A stretch of DNA of 25,810 nt from Pseudomonadota bacterium. Lineage in GTDB: Bacteria > Pseudomonadota > Gammaproteobacteria > Burkholderiales > Ferrovaceae. Below are positions 1 to 8,531 of the stretch, piece after piece; the first letter of the stretch is position 1; each line of letters begins with the position of its first letter. Position numbers and translations under genes: made by a program. A model generated the notes under the pieces. That model was given only the letters and a program-made list of their open reading frames with translations, was not told where the DNA came from and did not search any database. Where the stretch lies: assembly GCA_021828575.1 (NCBI GenBank), contig JAJZEL010000132.1:1-25810 (forward strand), written 5' to 3'.

Positions 1-10
1 GAGCAGCAGG

Positions 11-613
11 ATGAAAACAGACGATGCATCGCATCAGCGCATGACCCAACGGCGCAAGGCTGGTTTTGAGAAAAAACGCGCGGCCGCCACCCTGGAAAAG
101 AGCCTGCTGATCGTCTACACCGGCTCGGGTAAGGGTAAAAGCACCGCCGCGTTCGGCATGGGTCTGCGCGTGGTGGGGCACCACATGAAGCTGGGGGTCG
201 TGCAGTTCATCAAGGGCGCCCTGCACACAGCAGAACGCGATCTGTTCAGTCAGTTCCCCAACTGTACCTTCAAAACCATGGGGGATGGCTACACCTGGAA
301 CACGCAGGATCGGGCAGCGGACGTGGCCGCTGCCGAACGCGGCTGGGCAGAGGCCCGGAAAATGATCGAAAGCGGAGAATATCAAATGGTGATTCTCGAC
401 GAACTGAACCACGTTTTGAAATATGAGTATCTTCCACTCAACGAGGTGCTGGCGGTTTTCAATACCCGTCCAGCACACGTACACGTGGTGGTCACCGGCC
501 GCAACGCACCACCGGAGTTGATTGAGGCCGCTGACCTGGTCACGGAAATGACGCTGGTCAAACATCCCTATCGCGAGCAGGGAGTCAAGGCGCAAAAGGG
601 TGTGGAGTTCTGA
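11..613 (+). CDS. cobO: Cob(I)yrinic acid a,c-diamide adenosyltransferase CobO
   Basis: Cytoplasmic ATP:corrinoid adenosyltransferase that attaches the 5'-deoxyadenosyl ligand to reduced corrinoid during B12 synthesis or salvage. The 200-residue product has a basic N-terminal tail, then the P-loop GSGKGKST at about residues 39-46. The family signatures VVQFIKGA, TWNTQDRAAD, ILDELNHVLKYEYL and VVTGRNAP follow, and the protein ends in VKAQKGVEF as CobO/BtuR proteins usually do. Length is normal for CobO. The ATG at 11 has a purine-rich AGCAGG directly before it, an unusually tight spacing, so the ATG at 41 remains possible. It is the first of five plus-strand cob genes, and the next start follows the stop by only 5 bases, which implies one operon. 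Any promoter or riboswitch lies upstream of the window. Function is certain by family; exact start is not. Confidence 0.95.
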   Translation: MKTDDASHQRMTQRRKAGFEKKRAAATLEKSLLIVYTGSGKGKSTAAFGMGLRVVGHHMKLGVVQFIKGALHTAERDLFSQFPNCTFKTMGDGYTWNTQDRAADVAAAERGWAEARKMIESGEYQMVILDELNHVLKYEYLPLNEVLAVFNTRPAHVHVVVTGRNAPPELIEAADLVTEMTLVKHPYREQGVKAQKGVEF

Positions 614-618
614 ACCTC

Positions 619-1908
619 ATGGTCACCTGCCCTGCCCTGTTCATCAGCGCCCCGGCATCCCACCAGGGCAAGACCACCATTACCGCCGGCATCGCGCGCC
701 ATCATCGCAATCAGGGCCGGCGCCTGCACGTGTTCAAAACCGGGCCGGACTTCCTTGATCCACAGATCCTCGCACGCGCGTCCGGTCATCCGGTACACAA
801 TCTGGACCTGTGGATGACTGGCGAAGCTGACTGCCGGAGGCGCCTGCATGACGCAGCAGCAAACGCCGATCTCCTCCTGATCGAGGGAGTCATGGGACTG
901 TTCGACGGCACGCCGTCCAGTGCCGATCTGGCACAAACCTTTGGTGTGCCAGTCCTGGCGGTGATCGACGCCTCGTCCATGGCCCAGACCTTCGCCGCCA
1001 TCGCCCACGGCCTGACGACCTTCCGTCCAAACGTACCCTTTCACGGCCTGCTGGCAAACCGGGTGGCGAGCACAAGGCATGCGGAAATGCTGACGCAAGG
1101 GTTGCCAGCCGGATTGAACTATCTGGGTCAGTTCTTGCGCGACGAAGAAGTCGTCCTGCCCGAGCGCCACCTCGGACTGGTGCAGGCCAGCGAGATGGAT
1201 GATCTGGAAATCCGACTGGAAGCCGCCGCGCGGCTGGTGGCAACGACCCGGCTCGCAGACCTTCCGCCCATCATCACCTTTGCCACACCACCGAAGCCCC
1301 TCATGCCCCAATTGCTCTCCAGCTTACGCAATGCCGTCGCTCTCGACGCCGCGTTCAACTTCATTTACCCGGCCAATCTGGAGCTCTTGCGTGACATGGG
1401 TGCCGAACTGGTCTTTTTCTCACCCCTCACCGACACGGTACTGCCCCGGGTGGATGCCGTGTATCTGCCCGGTGGCTACCCGGAGTTGCATATTGAGTCC
1501 CTTGAAAGCAATCACGCCATGAAGGGTGCGCTCCGCACCCATCTTGATGCCGGGAAGCGAATGTACGCAGAGTGTGGTGGCATGCTCTACCTGCTCGAGA
1601 CACTCACAAATGCTGAGGGACGCACGGCACAGATGTCCGGGCTGTTGCCGGGTGCAGCGCACATGCAGAAAAAACTGTCCGGACTAGGCATGCAGTGTGT
1701 TGCGTTCCCAGGCGGCGGGGCATTGCGCGGCCATACCTTTCACTATTCAAAGATGACGACTTCCCTGATGCCGGCCACGCATGCCCGACACGCAATCGGC
1801 GATGCGCTCGGTGAGCCCGTCTACCAGCACCACGGTATCACTGCCAGCTACCTGCATGCCTGGTTCCCCTCCGACCCCATGGCTGTTGCGAGGTTGTTTT
1901 TGTCATGA
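619..1908 (+). CDS. cbiA: Cobyrinate a,c-diamide synthase (CbiA/CobB)
   Basis: Glutamine-dependent amidotransferase that converts cobyrinate (or hydrogenobyrinate) to its a,c-diamide using ATP. The 429-residue protein has an N-terminal P-loop synthetase domain with ASHQGKTT at about residues 13-20 and TGPDFLDP after it. A C-terminal class-I glutaminase-like domain carries YLPGGYPELH and AECGGMLYL, with the nucleophile Cys319, and GHTFHYS near the end. A GGAG stretch overlapping the end of cobO lies about 12 bases before the ATG. The stop codon overlaps the next start in an ATGA (1905-1908), typical of translational coupling. The sequence alone does not separate cobyrinate from hydrogenobyrinate as substrate, because the ring-building genes are not in the window. 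Confidence 0.94.
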   Translation: MVTCPALFISAPASHQGKTTITAGIARHHRNQGRRLHVFKTGPDFLDPQILARASGHPVHNLDLWMTGEADCRRRLHDAAANADLLLIEGVMGLFDGTPSSADLAQTFGVPVLAVIDASSMAQTFAAIAHGLTTFRPNVPFHGLLANRVASTRHAEMLTQGLPAGLNYLGQFLRDEEVVLPERHLGLVQASEMDDLEIRLEAAARLVATTRLADLPPIITFATPPKPLMPQLLSSLRNAVALDAAFNFIYPANLELLRDMGAELVFFSPLTDTVLPRVDAVYLPGGYPELHIESLESNHAMKGALRTHLDAGKRMYAECGGMLYLLETLTNAEGRTAQMSGLLPGAAHMQKKLSGLGMQCVAFPGGGALRGHTFHYSKMTTSLMPATHARHAIGDALGEPVYQHHGITASYLHAWFPSDPMAVARLFLS

Positions 1909-3683
1909 GCCGCTACACGGATTCTGACATTCAGGCCATCTACCGGGTGATTGAAGAACGGCGCGACATGCGTCACTTCCTGCCTGGACCAGTGGACCCT
2001 GCCCTCCTGGAACGATTGTTGCAGGCGGCCCATCACGCCCCCAGCGTCGGTTTCATGCAGCCCTGGCGCTTTATCCGAATCACGAATGCCAGTCTGCGCA
2101 TACGCATCCATGACATGGTTGAGGCAGAACGTGTCCGCACAGCCGATGCACTCGGTGAGCGCGGCAGTGCATTCATGCGCTTAAAGGTCGAAGGCATTCG
2201 CGAATGCGGCGAGTTGCTGGTAGCGGCCCTGATGGATGACCGGGAACGTCATGTCTTCGGCCGCCGCACGCTGCCGGAGATGGACCTCGCCTCCGTTGCC
2301 TGCGCCATTGAAAACTTGTGGCTGGCCGCACGCGCCGAGGGCCTCGGCGTCGGCTGGGTATCGGTGTTCGACCCGCTGGCGCTCAAACAACTGCTCGGCA
2401 TGCCGCGCGGTGCCAAACCCGTGGCCATCCTGTGCATCGGTCATGTCGAAGCCTTCTATCCCAGACCGATGCTGGAAACCGAGCGCTGGGCGAGCCGGCA
2501 ACATCTGGAAGACCTGGTTTTCGAAAACCATTGGCAGATGGACAGGAAAACGCCAGCAGCGGCCATCGCACAAAAACCAACCCGTATGCCACAGGAAAAT
2601 CCCCATACCCCAACGGGGTCCACACTGGGTCATGCAGGTATCGCCCAGTTCCACATTCCATCTGTATCGCAGGCCCTGGCTGGTGCCCTGCAACACAAAA
2701 TCGACCAGAAAACAAAACCGACGGGAGCGCTGGGAAAACTCGAACAGGCTGCCCTGCAGGTCGGTCTCATTCAGAACACCCTGGCGCCGGTCCTGCGCCA
2801 TCCGGCCGTCATGATCTTTGCCGGTGACCATGGCATTGCAGAGGAAGGCGTGAGTCCCTATGCGCAGAACGTCACCATGCAAATGGTGCTGAATTTTCTC
2901 AACGGCGGCGCAGCGATCAATGTTTTCACACGTCAACACGGACTGCGCCTGAGGGTGGTCGACGCTGGCGTGAACCACCGCTTTGCACCTCATCCCGATC
3001 TCATCGATGCCAAGATTGGCTACGGCACGCGCAATTTCCTCCAAGAACCTGCCATGACAGCGGAGCAATGCGCCACCGCTGTTCATCAGGGTGCCCTGCT
3101 GGCACAGCGGGAAGCGCTGGACGGCTGCAATGCCCTGATATTCGGTGAAATGGGCATTGGCAACACTTCCGCCGCCACGCTGATCATGAGCCGACTATGC
3201 GACGTGCCGGTGGTCGATTGTATCGGTCGTGGCACCGGCCTGAACGATACCGGCCTGGCGCGCAAGCGGCAGATTCTGGAGCAGGCGGCCACTCACCACC
3301 CCAACGTCACCTCGCCCATGCAGGTACTCGCCGCCTTCGGCGGCTTCGAGATCGCCATGATGACGGGCGCCATGCTGCAGGCGGCACAGTCTGGCATGGT
3401 GCTCGTCATTGACGGTTTCATCGTCTGCACAGCGCTGCTCGTTGCGACAAAATTGCATCCGGAAGTCCTCGACTATTGTCTCTTCGCGCACCAATCGGAT
3501 GAATCCGGGCACCGCCTGCTCCTCGAACAGTTTCAGGCAACCCCCCTGCTGGAATTGGGCATGCGCCTGGGTGAAGGCTCCGGCGCCGCAGTGGCCTGGC
3601 CGCTGTTGGTCTCTGCAGTTAATTTCCTGAACGAGATGGCCGCCTTCGACACGGGAGCAACCTGCACACCGGGAGGCGCATGA
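1905..3683 (+). CDS. bluB-cobT: Fused BluB-CobT: DMB synthase plus nicotinate-nucleotide:DMB phosphoribosyltransferase
   Basis: A single 592-residue reading frame joins two enzymes that act in succession on the B12 lower ligand. Residues 1 to about 210 are BluB, which cannibalises reduced FMN with oxygen to make 5,6-dimethylbenzimidazole (DMB). Visible signatures are RRDMR with Asp21, APSVGFMQPWRF and GVGWVSVFDP. About 25-30 residues of polar, proline-rich linker follow. From about residue 245 to the end is CobT, which transfers phosphoribose from nicotinate mononucleotide to DMB to give alpha-ribazole phosphate. Its signatures are KPTGALGKLE, FAGDHGIAEEGVS, FGEMGIGNTS (Glu415) and the catalytic-type SDESGH (Glu533). 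No stop or frameshift separates the halves, and the linker is too short to hide another domain. It overlaps cbiA and cobS by ATGA at both ends. Both halves look active. Confidence 0.94.
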   Translation: MSRYTDSDIQAIYRVIEERRDMRHFLPGPVDPALLERLLQAAHHAPSVGFMQPWRFIRITNASLRIRIHDMVEAERVRTADALGERGSAFMRLKVEGIRECGELLVAALMDDRERHVFGRRTLPEMDLASVACAIENLWLAARAEGLGVGWVSVFDPLALKQLLGMPRGAKPVAILCIGHVEAFYPRPMLETERWASRQHLEDLVFENHWQMDRKTPAAAIAQKPTRMPQENPHTPTGSTLGHAGIAQFHIPSVSQALAGALQHKIDQKTKPTGALGKLEQAALQVGLIQNTLAPVLRHPAVMIFAGDHGIAEEGVSPYAQNVTMQMVLNFLNGGAAINVFTRQHGLRLRVVDAGVNHRFAPHPDLIDAKIGYGTRNFLQEPAMTAEQCATAVHQGALLAQREALDGCNALIFGEMGIGNTSAATLIMSRLCDVPVVDCIGRGTGLNDTGLARKRQILEQAATHHPNVTSPMQVLAAFGGFEIAMMTGAMLQAAQSGMVLVIDGFIVCTALLVATKLHPEVLDYCLFAHQSDESGHRLLLEQFQATPLLELGMRLGEGSGAAVAWPLLVSAVNFLNEMAAFDTGATCTPGGA

Positions 3684-4438
3684 TCGCCATCGAACTCCAA
3701 CGTTTTTTGGCCGCCCTGATGTTTTTCAGCCGCATCCCCTGTCCGGCGACGTGGCAAGGTTCGCCAGACAGGGCACTGCGCCACGCCGGCCGTTATTTCC
3801 CGCTGGTCGGCTGGTTGGTGGGCGCCATCAGCGCCGGCGTCATCTGGCTGTCCCTGCGTGTCTTTCCGACGCCGGTCGCCGTACTCCTCGGAATGGGCAC
3901 TGCCATGCTGCTGACCGGTGCCATGCATGAGGACGCCTTCGCCGACAGTTGCGATGGCTTCGGCGGCGGCTGGACGCGTGAGCAGACCCTGCACATCATG
4001 CAGGACTCCCGGATCGGGGCCTATGGCGCCGTCGGGCTCATGATGTTGCTGGCACTGAAATTTACGGCGCTGATCTCCCTGCACCCTGATCGATTGCTGT
4101 TGGCATGGGTCGCGGGGCATGCCATCAGCCGTTTGATAGCCATCAGTTTTCTGCGCACACACACCTATGCACGACTGGAAGGCACCGGAAAATCACACGC
4201 CGTGGCGCAGAGGATTTCACTGTCCGACCTCGCCGTTGCCGCCGTGTTCGGGCTGCTGCCCCTGGTGCTGCTCCCCGCCCGCCAGGCCCTGCCAGCATTG
4301 ACCACGCTGATGGTGCTCCGGCTTCTGGCCGGACGCTACCTGACCCGTCGACTGGGTGGCTACACCGGTGATTGCCTGGGCGCCGTGCAGCAACTGTGCG
4401 AAGTCCTCTTCTATCTCACCGTCCTGGCCCTGCCATGA
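3680..4438 (+). CDS. cobS: Adenosylcobinamide-GDP ribazoletransferase (cobalamin synthase) CobS
   Basis: Integral inner-membrane enzyme that joins adenosylcobinamide-GDP to alpha-ribazole (or its phosphate), closing the nucleotide loop. The 252-residue protein begins MIAIELQRFLAALMFFSRIP, the usual CobS N-terminus. It contains several hydrophobic helices and the polar metal-binding stretch HEDAFADSCDGFGGG followed by MQDSRIGAYG, the family hallmark. It ends in another hydrophobic segment. Length is normal. Both ends overlap neighbours by ATGA (3680-3683 and 4435-4438), so it is probably translated as part of the cobO-to-cobC operon, directly after the BluB-CobT fusion that makes its substrate. 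Confidence 0.95.
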   Translation: MIAIELQRFLAALMFFSRIPCPATWQGSPDRALRHAGRYFPLVGWLVGAISAGVIWLSLRVFPTPVAVLLGMGTAMLLTGAMHEDAFADSCDGFGGGWTREQTLHIMQDSRIGAYGAVGLMMLLALKFTALISLHPDRLLLAWVAGHAISRLIAISFLRTHTYARLEGTGKSHAVAQRISLSDLAVAAVFGLLPLVLLPARQALPALTTLMVLRLLAGRYLTRRLGGYTGDCLGAVQQLCEVLFYLTVLALP

Positions 4439-4998
4439 ACCTCTATCTCATCCGCCATACCACGCCAATGGTTGAACCAAGTGTCTGTTATGGACAGTCG
4501 GACGTGGGCGTGACAGAGCAGTTCGACCTGGAAGCTGCGACTGTCCACGGCAAGCTGCCGGACCTGGCCGGCATCCCTGTGTATGCCAGCCCACTGGATC
4601 GCTGCCGACGATTGGCGGCATTCCTCAGTGACCAGCCACCCCGGATCGATGCCCGCCTGATGGAAATGCATTTTGGCGATTGGGAAGGTCGGCGATGGGC
4701 GGACATCGACCCCGTAGCACTGCGCCACTGGGGAGACCATTACGTCACCGAAGGACCGCCCAATGGCGAGGCAATGCAGACTCTTCATGAGCGCTGTACG
4801 CACTTTTATGCCGAGCTGCTGACGGCCGGACACGCGGATGTGCTGGTGGTCACGCACGGCGGTGTCATCCGCACGCTGCTTTGCCATGTGCTGGCACTGC
4901 CCCTGGACCGGGCTTTTACCTTCCATCTCGATTTTGCAGGCGTGACGCAGATTCTCGTGCAGGACGGCGTGAGTAAAATCATGGGAGTGAACCGTTAG
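4435..4998 (+). CDS. cobC: Alpha-ribazole phosphatase (histidine phosphatase family) CobC
   Basis: Removes the 5'-phosphate from alpha-ribazole phosphate or from adenosylcobalamin phosphate. The 187-residue protein starts MNLYLIRHTTP, with the phosphohistidine RHT motif at residues 7-9. It has the supporting YASPLDRCRRLA, MHFGDWEGRRWADID and VVTHGGVIR motifs of the phosphoglycerate-mutase-like fold. The ATG at 4435 is chosen over an in-frame upstream ATG at 4372 because it overlaps the cobS stop and puts RHT at the family position. Its TAG stop overlaps the TAA stop of the convergent cobD gene. Other small histidine phosphatases look similar, but the operon context makes CobC the best call. 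Confidence 0.91.
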   Translation: MNLYLIRHTTPMVEPSVCYGQSDVGVTEQFDLEAATVHGKLPDLAGIPVYASPLDRCRRLAAFLSDQPPRIDARLMEMHFGDWEGRRWADIDPVALRHWGDHYVTEGPPNGEAMQTLHERCTHFYAELLTAGHADVLVVTHGGVIRTLLCHVLALPLDRAFTFHLDFAGVTQILVQDGVSKIMGVNR

Positions 4999-5999
4999 AT
5001 GCGGCTGGCCATCGTCTGTCCAGAAACTGCGGTCAGTGCATCCTCCAGCCGTTGCCAGTCCGTTTCAGTGGCTGGCAAGCCAAAGCGAAGACTACAGGGC
5101 TTGTGGAAGTAGCGGGTCAGAATGCCTCGTTGTGCCATGGCTTCGTGCACCTCACCAGCCCGGTCGCTTTGCCACCACTGGAACAGACGGGTACCTCCGG
5201 TGGGAGGCAGGCCGGCCCGAGTCAGGCAACCGGCCAAGCGATCTGCATCGTGATTCAGACGGGAGCGGGTCATGTTCTGCCAGGCAACATCCAGCAGTGC
5301 CTGCCTGGCAGAAAACCGGCCCGGACCGCTCACAGTCCATGGACCCAGCCTATCCTCCAACTGTTCGAGCAGTGCAGGCCAGGCGAAGACAAACCCGGTC
5401 CGGGAGCCTGCCAATCCGAAAAACTTTCCGATCGAGCGCAGAATCACCAACCCCGGCCTCCCCACGTGCGGGATCATGCTGTATTGCGGTGTGGCATCCA
5501 TGAACGCTTCGTCGATCACCAGCCAGCCGCCCCTGATGGCCAGACGCTGGCGCCAGTTCTCCAGCGTTTTCGGCGTCAACAGCAACCCTGTCGGATTATT
5601 GGGATTGCAAACAAGCATGACATCCACAACATCTGCCTCAGCGTCCAGCGCAGCAGGAGACACGTGCCGTACATGATGCCCATGTTGCGTCCACGCGTGC
5701 GGATGCTCGGCGTAGGTGCTTTCAAGCACAGCGACGGCACAGGGATCGCGCAGCTGTGGCAGCGCCTGGATGGCGGACTGGGAGCCAGCCACTGGCAGGA
5801 GCATGGCATTGCCATAATAACCGGCAGCAGCTTCCTCCAATCCATCCGTCGCCTCCGGCAGGCGGTGCCAGACGTGCGCAGGCACGTCCGGCACCGGCCA
5901 GCCGAGCGGATTGAGGCCAGTGGAAAGATCCAGCCAGTCGCTCACAGGAATGCCGTAGCGGCGCGATGCGACAAGGATGCCCCCCCCATGGTCAAGCAT
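4995..5999 (-). CDS. cobD: Threonine-phosphate decarboxylase, PLP-dependent (CobD; CobC in Pseudomonas naming)
   Basis: PLP enzyme of aminotransferase fold type I. In Salmonella it decarboxylates L-threonine-O-3-phosphate to (R)-1-amino-2-propanol phosphate, the linker that CbiB attaches to cobyric acid. The 334-residue protein has LSTGLNPLGWP near the N-terminus, VCNPNNPTG, VIDEAFMD and RSIGKFFGLAGSRTGF, in which the lysine would form the PLP Schiff base. Length is close to the family norm of about 340-360. The ATG start at 5999 lies inside the last codons of cbiB (8-base overlap), so the two genes form a minus-strand pair supplying and using the same linker. Its stop overlaps the cobC stop. 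Confidence 0.92.
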   Translation of the reverse strand: MLDHGGGILVASRRYGIPVSDWLDLSTGLNPLGWPVPDVPAHVWHRLPEATDGLEEAAAGYYGNAMLLPVAGSQSAIQALPQLRDPCAVAVLESTYAEHPHAWTQHGHHVRHVSPAALDAEADVVDVMLVCNPNNPTGLLLTPKTLENWRQRLAIRGGWLVIDEAFMDATPQYSMIPHVGRPGLVILRSIGKFFGLAGSRTGFVFAWPALLEQLEDRLGPWTVSGPGRFSARQALLDVAWQNMTRSRLNHDADRLAGCLTRAGLPPTGGTRLFQWWQSDRAGEVHEAMAQRGILTRYFHKPCSLRFGLPATETDWQRLEDALTAVSGQTMASRI

Positions 6000-6915
6000 G
6001 CCACATCCCTCCCACCAACGCGATCACCACCCATAACCCGACGCCGCGCTTGACAAGGCGTATGGCACGACGGATATCGGCGCCTTCCGGCACGCGGCCT
6101 ACCCCAAGTGTGGGTCGCATCTTCAGTACTCCCTGGTAGACAGCCGGGCCACCCAGCGACAATTCCAGCGCGCCGGCGCCAGCGGCCATGACAGGACCGG
6201 CATTGGGGCTATACCAGGTACGCGCCTGAAGGTGCCAGCACTGCCACGCAACCTTTGTGTTGCCGAGCAGCGTGTAGGTCAATGCCGTCAGCCGTGCCGG
6301 AATGAAATTGAGCACATCGTCAAACCTCGCAGCGGCCCAGCCGAAATGAAGATAGCGCTCGTTGCGGTAGCCCCACATGGCGTCCAGCGTATTGGCCAGG
6401 CGGTAGAGGACGGCACCCGGGGCGCCGAGCAGCAGAAACCAGAAGAAGGCGGCGAACACGGCATCGCTGCCGTTTTCCAGTACCGACTCCACCGTGGCAC
6501 ACGCTACGCCTGCTTCGTCCAGGCGTGAGGTATCGCGGCTGACAATCATGCCGACGCGCGTTCTGGCCAGTGGCAAGTCACGTTGCTCAAGGGCATCGGC
6601 TACCACACTTGCGTGCTGTTCCAGACTTCTGGCACCAATCGCCAGGTACAGGAAAAGCACATCAAACAGGGAACCCCACTCCGGCGTCCGGGCCAGGGCA
6701 GCGGCGATCAGTGTCCATGGCACCAGCAAAGCCACCAGGCCCACCACGCCCCGCAACCGCGTCTGCCAGCCAGGTTCGCCCGCTTGAACCCGCCGCAACG
6801 TTGTTTCCACCCATGCAGCCATACGACCGAACCCGACCAGTGGATGCCAGCGGCGCGGTTCGCCCAGCATTTTATCGAGCAAGACGGCAATCAGCAGAAA
6901 AAAGGACGTGGTCAC
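5992..6915 (-). CDS. cbiB: Adenosylcobinamide-phosphate synthase CbiB (CobD in Pseudomonas naming)
   Basis: Polytopic inner-membrane protein that condenses adenosylcobyric acid with aminopropanol or its phosphate. The 307-residue protein begins with a hydrophobic segment followed by the family signature LLDKMLGEPRRWHPLVGFGRM. It carries RTRVGMIVSRDTSRLDE, ATVESVLENGSDAVFAAFFW and ANTLDAMWGYRNERYLHFGWAAAR in the expected order, and more hydrophobic stretches. The start is a GTG at 6915 with only a weak GGG-containing ribosome site. It overlaps downstream cobD by 8 bases and is divergent from cobQ, whose likely start is 85 bases away. The shared 6916-7000 spacer must hold promoters for both, but I see no convincing consensus pair there. 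Confidence 0.93.
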   Translation of the reverse strand: MTTSFFLLIAVLLDKMLGEPRRWHPLVGFGRMAAWVETTLRRVQAGEPGWQTRLRGVVGLVALLVPWTLIAAALARTPEWGSLFDVLFLYLAIGARSLEQHASVVADALEQRDLPLARTRVGMIVSRDTSRLDEAGVACATVESVLENGSDAVFAAFFWFLLLGAPGAVLYRLANTLDAMWGYRNERYLHFGWAAARFDDVLNFIPARLTALTYTLLGNTKVAWQCWHLQARTWYSPNAGPVMAAGAGALELSLGGPAVYQGVLKMRPTLGVGRVPEGADIRRAIRLVKRGVGLWVVIALVGGMWHA

Positions 6916-7000
6916 GCATCAGACCCATATAATCGGTAACAAGACGCTCATATTAGTATGCGCCAAGCCAAAAGGTCATCTCGCAGGAACGGGCACCCAC

Positions 7001-8479
7001 ATGCCAACAAAAACCATCATGATTCAAGGCACCACCTCGGACGCAGGAAAAAGCGCGCTGGCGACCGGTCTGTGCCGGATTTTCAAACGCCGGGGGCTGC
7101 GTGTCGCGCCGTTCAAACCACAGAACATGGCCCTCAACAGCGCAGTCACGGTGGATGGTGGCGAGATCGGTCGCTCCCAAGCAGTGCAAGCATTGGCGTG
7201 CGGACTGGAGCCGCACACAGACATGAACCCCATCCTGCTGAAACCCAACGACGACATGGGCTCGCAGGTCATCATCCAGGGCAGGGTGCACGGCAACATG
7301 AAGGCACGGGACTATCACCTGTTCAAGCCACAAGCCATGCAGTACGTACTGGAATCCCACCGTCGCCTGGAAAGCCAGTACGACTGCATCGTGGCTGAAG
7401 GGGCCGGAAGCCCTGCGGAGATCAACTTGCGAGAGGGAGACATCGCCAACATGGGATTCGCCGAAGCAGTGGACTGCCCGGTGATCCTGGTGGCAGATAT
7501 TGACCGTGGCGGGGTGTTTGCGCATCTCGTCGGCACACTGGAGTTGCTGTCCCCCTCCGAGCGACAACGAGTGGCGGGTCTCGTCATCAACCGTTTCCGG
7601 GGCCACATGGGTCTGCTGCAACCGGGGCTGGACTGGCTGCAGCAGCGGACTGGCAAGCCGGTGCTTGGCGTGCTCCCTTATCTTAAAGGCTTGCACATCG
7701 AGGCAGAAGACAGCCTGACACTGAACGCCCACACAGGGACAGAAGCGACATCAGAACAAAAGTTGCGCGTTGTGGCCCCCCTTTTTCCGCGTATCAGCAA
7801 CCATACGGACTTCGACCCGCTGCGGCTACACCCGCAGGTCGCACTCACTCTGGTCGGCGAAGGTCAGGTCATTCCGCCCGCAGATCTCATCTTCCTGCCC
7901 GGCAGCAAAAATACACAAGCCGACCTGAGATGGCTGCGCGACCAGGGCTGGGAGTCGGCGATCCTGCGTCACTTGCGTTATGGCGGAAAGCTGATCGGTA
8001 TCTGCGGTGGTTTCCAGATGCTGGGAAAATCGCTTCACGATCCGACAGGGATCGAAGGGAACCCAGGAAGTCAGACTGGTCTGGGTCTGTTGGATATGGA
8101 AACCACCCTGACACTTCAAAAGCGGTTGGATCGAGTGGAAGGTCGTCTGGTCATCGGTGGTGCCCGAGTGACTGGCTACGAGATCCATATGGGGGTGTCG
8201 AACGGCGCCGCACTGGCGCGTTCAGCTCTTCATTTCGACAAGGGACAGGAGGGGGCCCTTTCGGAGGACAACCAGATCCTGGGCACTTATCTGCACGGTC
8301 TGTTCGACCATCCGGAGGCATGCGCCGCACTCCTGTGCTGGGCAGGACTCACGGCGCCCCAGGTACCTGATTATGGACAACTGCGGGAAATGCATATCGA
8401 CCGTCTGGCTGATGCGCTGGAACAGCATCTGGATATGAAGCAAATCGGACAATTGCTGGCGGTTGGGCGCTCCGGGTAG
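7001..8479 (+). CDS. cobQ: Cobyric acid synthase CobQ/CbiP
   Basis: Glutamine- and ATP-dependent amidase that adds four amide groups to adenosylcobyrinate a,c-diamide, giving adenosylcobyric acid. The 492-residue protein has the N-terminal P-loop region IQGTTSDAGKSALATGLCR and FKPQNMALNS. EGAGSPAEINLR and DIDRGGVFA follow. The C-terminal glutaminase domain has GICGGFQMLG with nucleophile Cys335, YEIHMGVS and GTYLHGLFD. The frame stays open upstream to 6908, but the ATG at 7001 is preferred. It gives the usual N-terminus, an AGGAA ribosome site lies 11 bases before it, and the longer version would overlap cbiB. Length is normal for the family. Confidence 0.95.
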   Translation: MPTKTIMIQGTTSDAGKSALATGLCRIFKRRGLRVAPFKPQNMALNSAVTVDGGEIGRSQAVQALACGLEPHTDMNPILLKPNDDMGSQVIIQGRVHGNMKARDYHLFKPQAMQYVLESHRRLESQYDCIVAEGAGSPAEINLREGDIANMGFAEAVDCPVILVADIDRGGVFAHLVGTLELLSPSERQRVAGLVINRFRGHMGLLQPGLDWLQQRTGKPVLGVLPYLKGLHIEAEDSLTLNAHTGTEATSEQKLRVVAPLFPRISNHTDFDPLRLHPQVALTLVGEGQVIPPADLIFLPGSKNTQADLRWLRDQGWESAILRHLRYGGKLIGICGGFQMLGKSLHDPTGIEGNPGSQTGLGLLDMETTLTLQKRLDRVEGRLVIGGARVTGYEIHMGVSNGAALARSALHFDKGQEGALSEDNQILGTYLHGLFDHPEACAALLCWAGLTAPQVPDYGQLREMHIDRLADALEQHLDMKQIGQLLAVGRSG

Positions 8480-8531
8480 GATCACGCTGACTGCTTTCAG
8501 AAATCCATGGGTTGGGGCCGTGCATGGCCTG

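Noticed and set aside
2181..3086. 301-residue open frame on the minus strand
   Set aside because: Antisense to the BluB-CobT fusion, with no family motifs and a Cys/His/Gln-rich composition typical of shadow frames.
5052..6053. 333-residue open frame on the plus strand
   Set aside because: It is antisense to cobD, which has clear PLP-enzyme motifs. The frame has no ribosome site or recognisable domain and is a by-product of high-GC codon use.
6916..7000. Possible cobalamin riboswitch between cbiB and cobQ
   Set aside because: The spacer is only 85 bases, far below a ~200-base cobalamin riboswitch, and no B12-box-like sequence was seen. The 9084-9232 spacer was also checked without a match.
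8480..8531. Terminator between convergent cobQ and cobU
   Set aside because: Only a weak GGCC/GGCC pairing around GTGCAT is visible, with no T-run.
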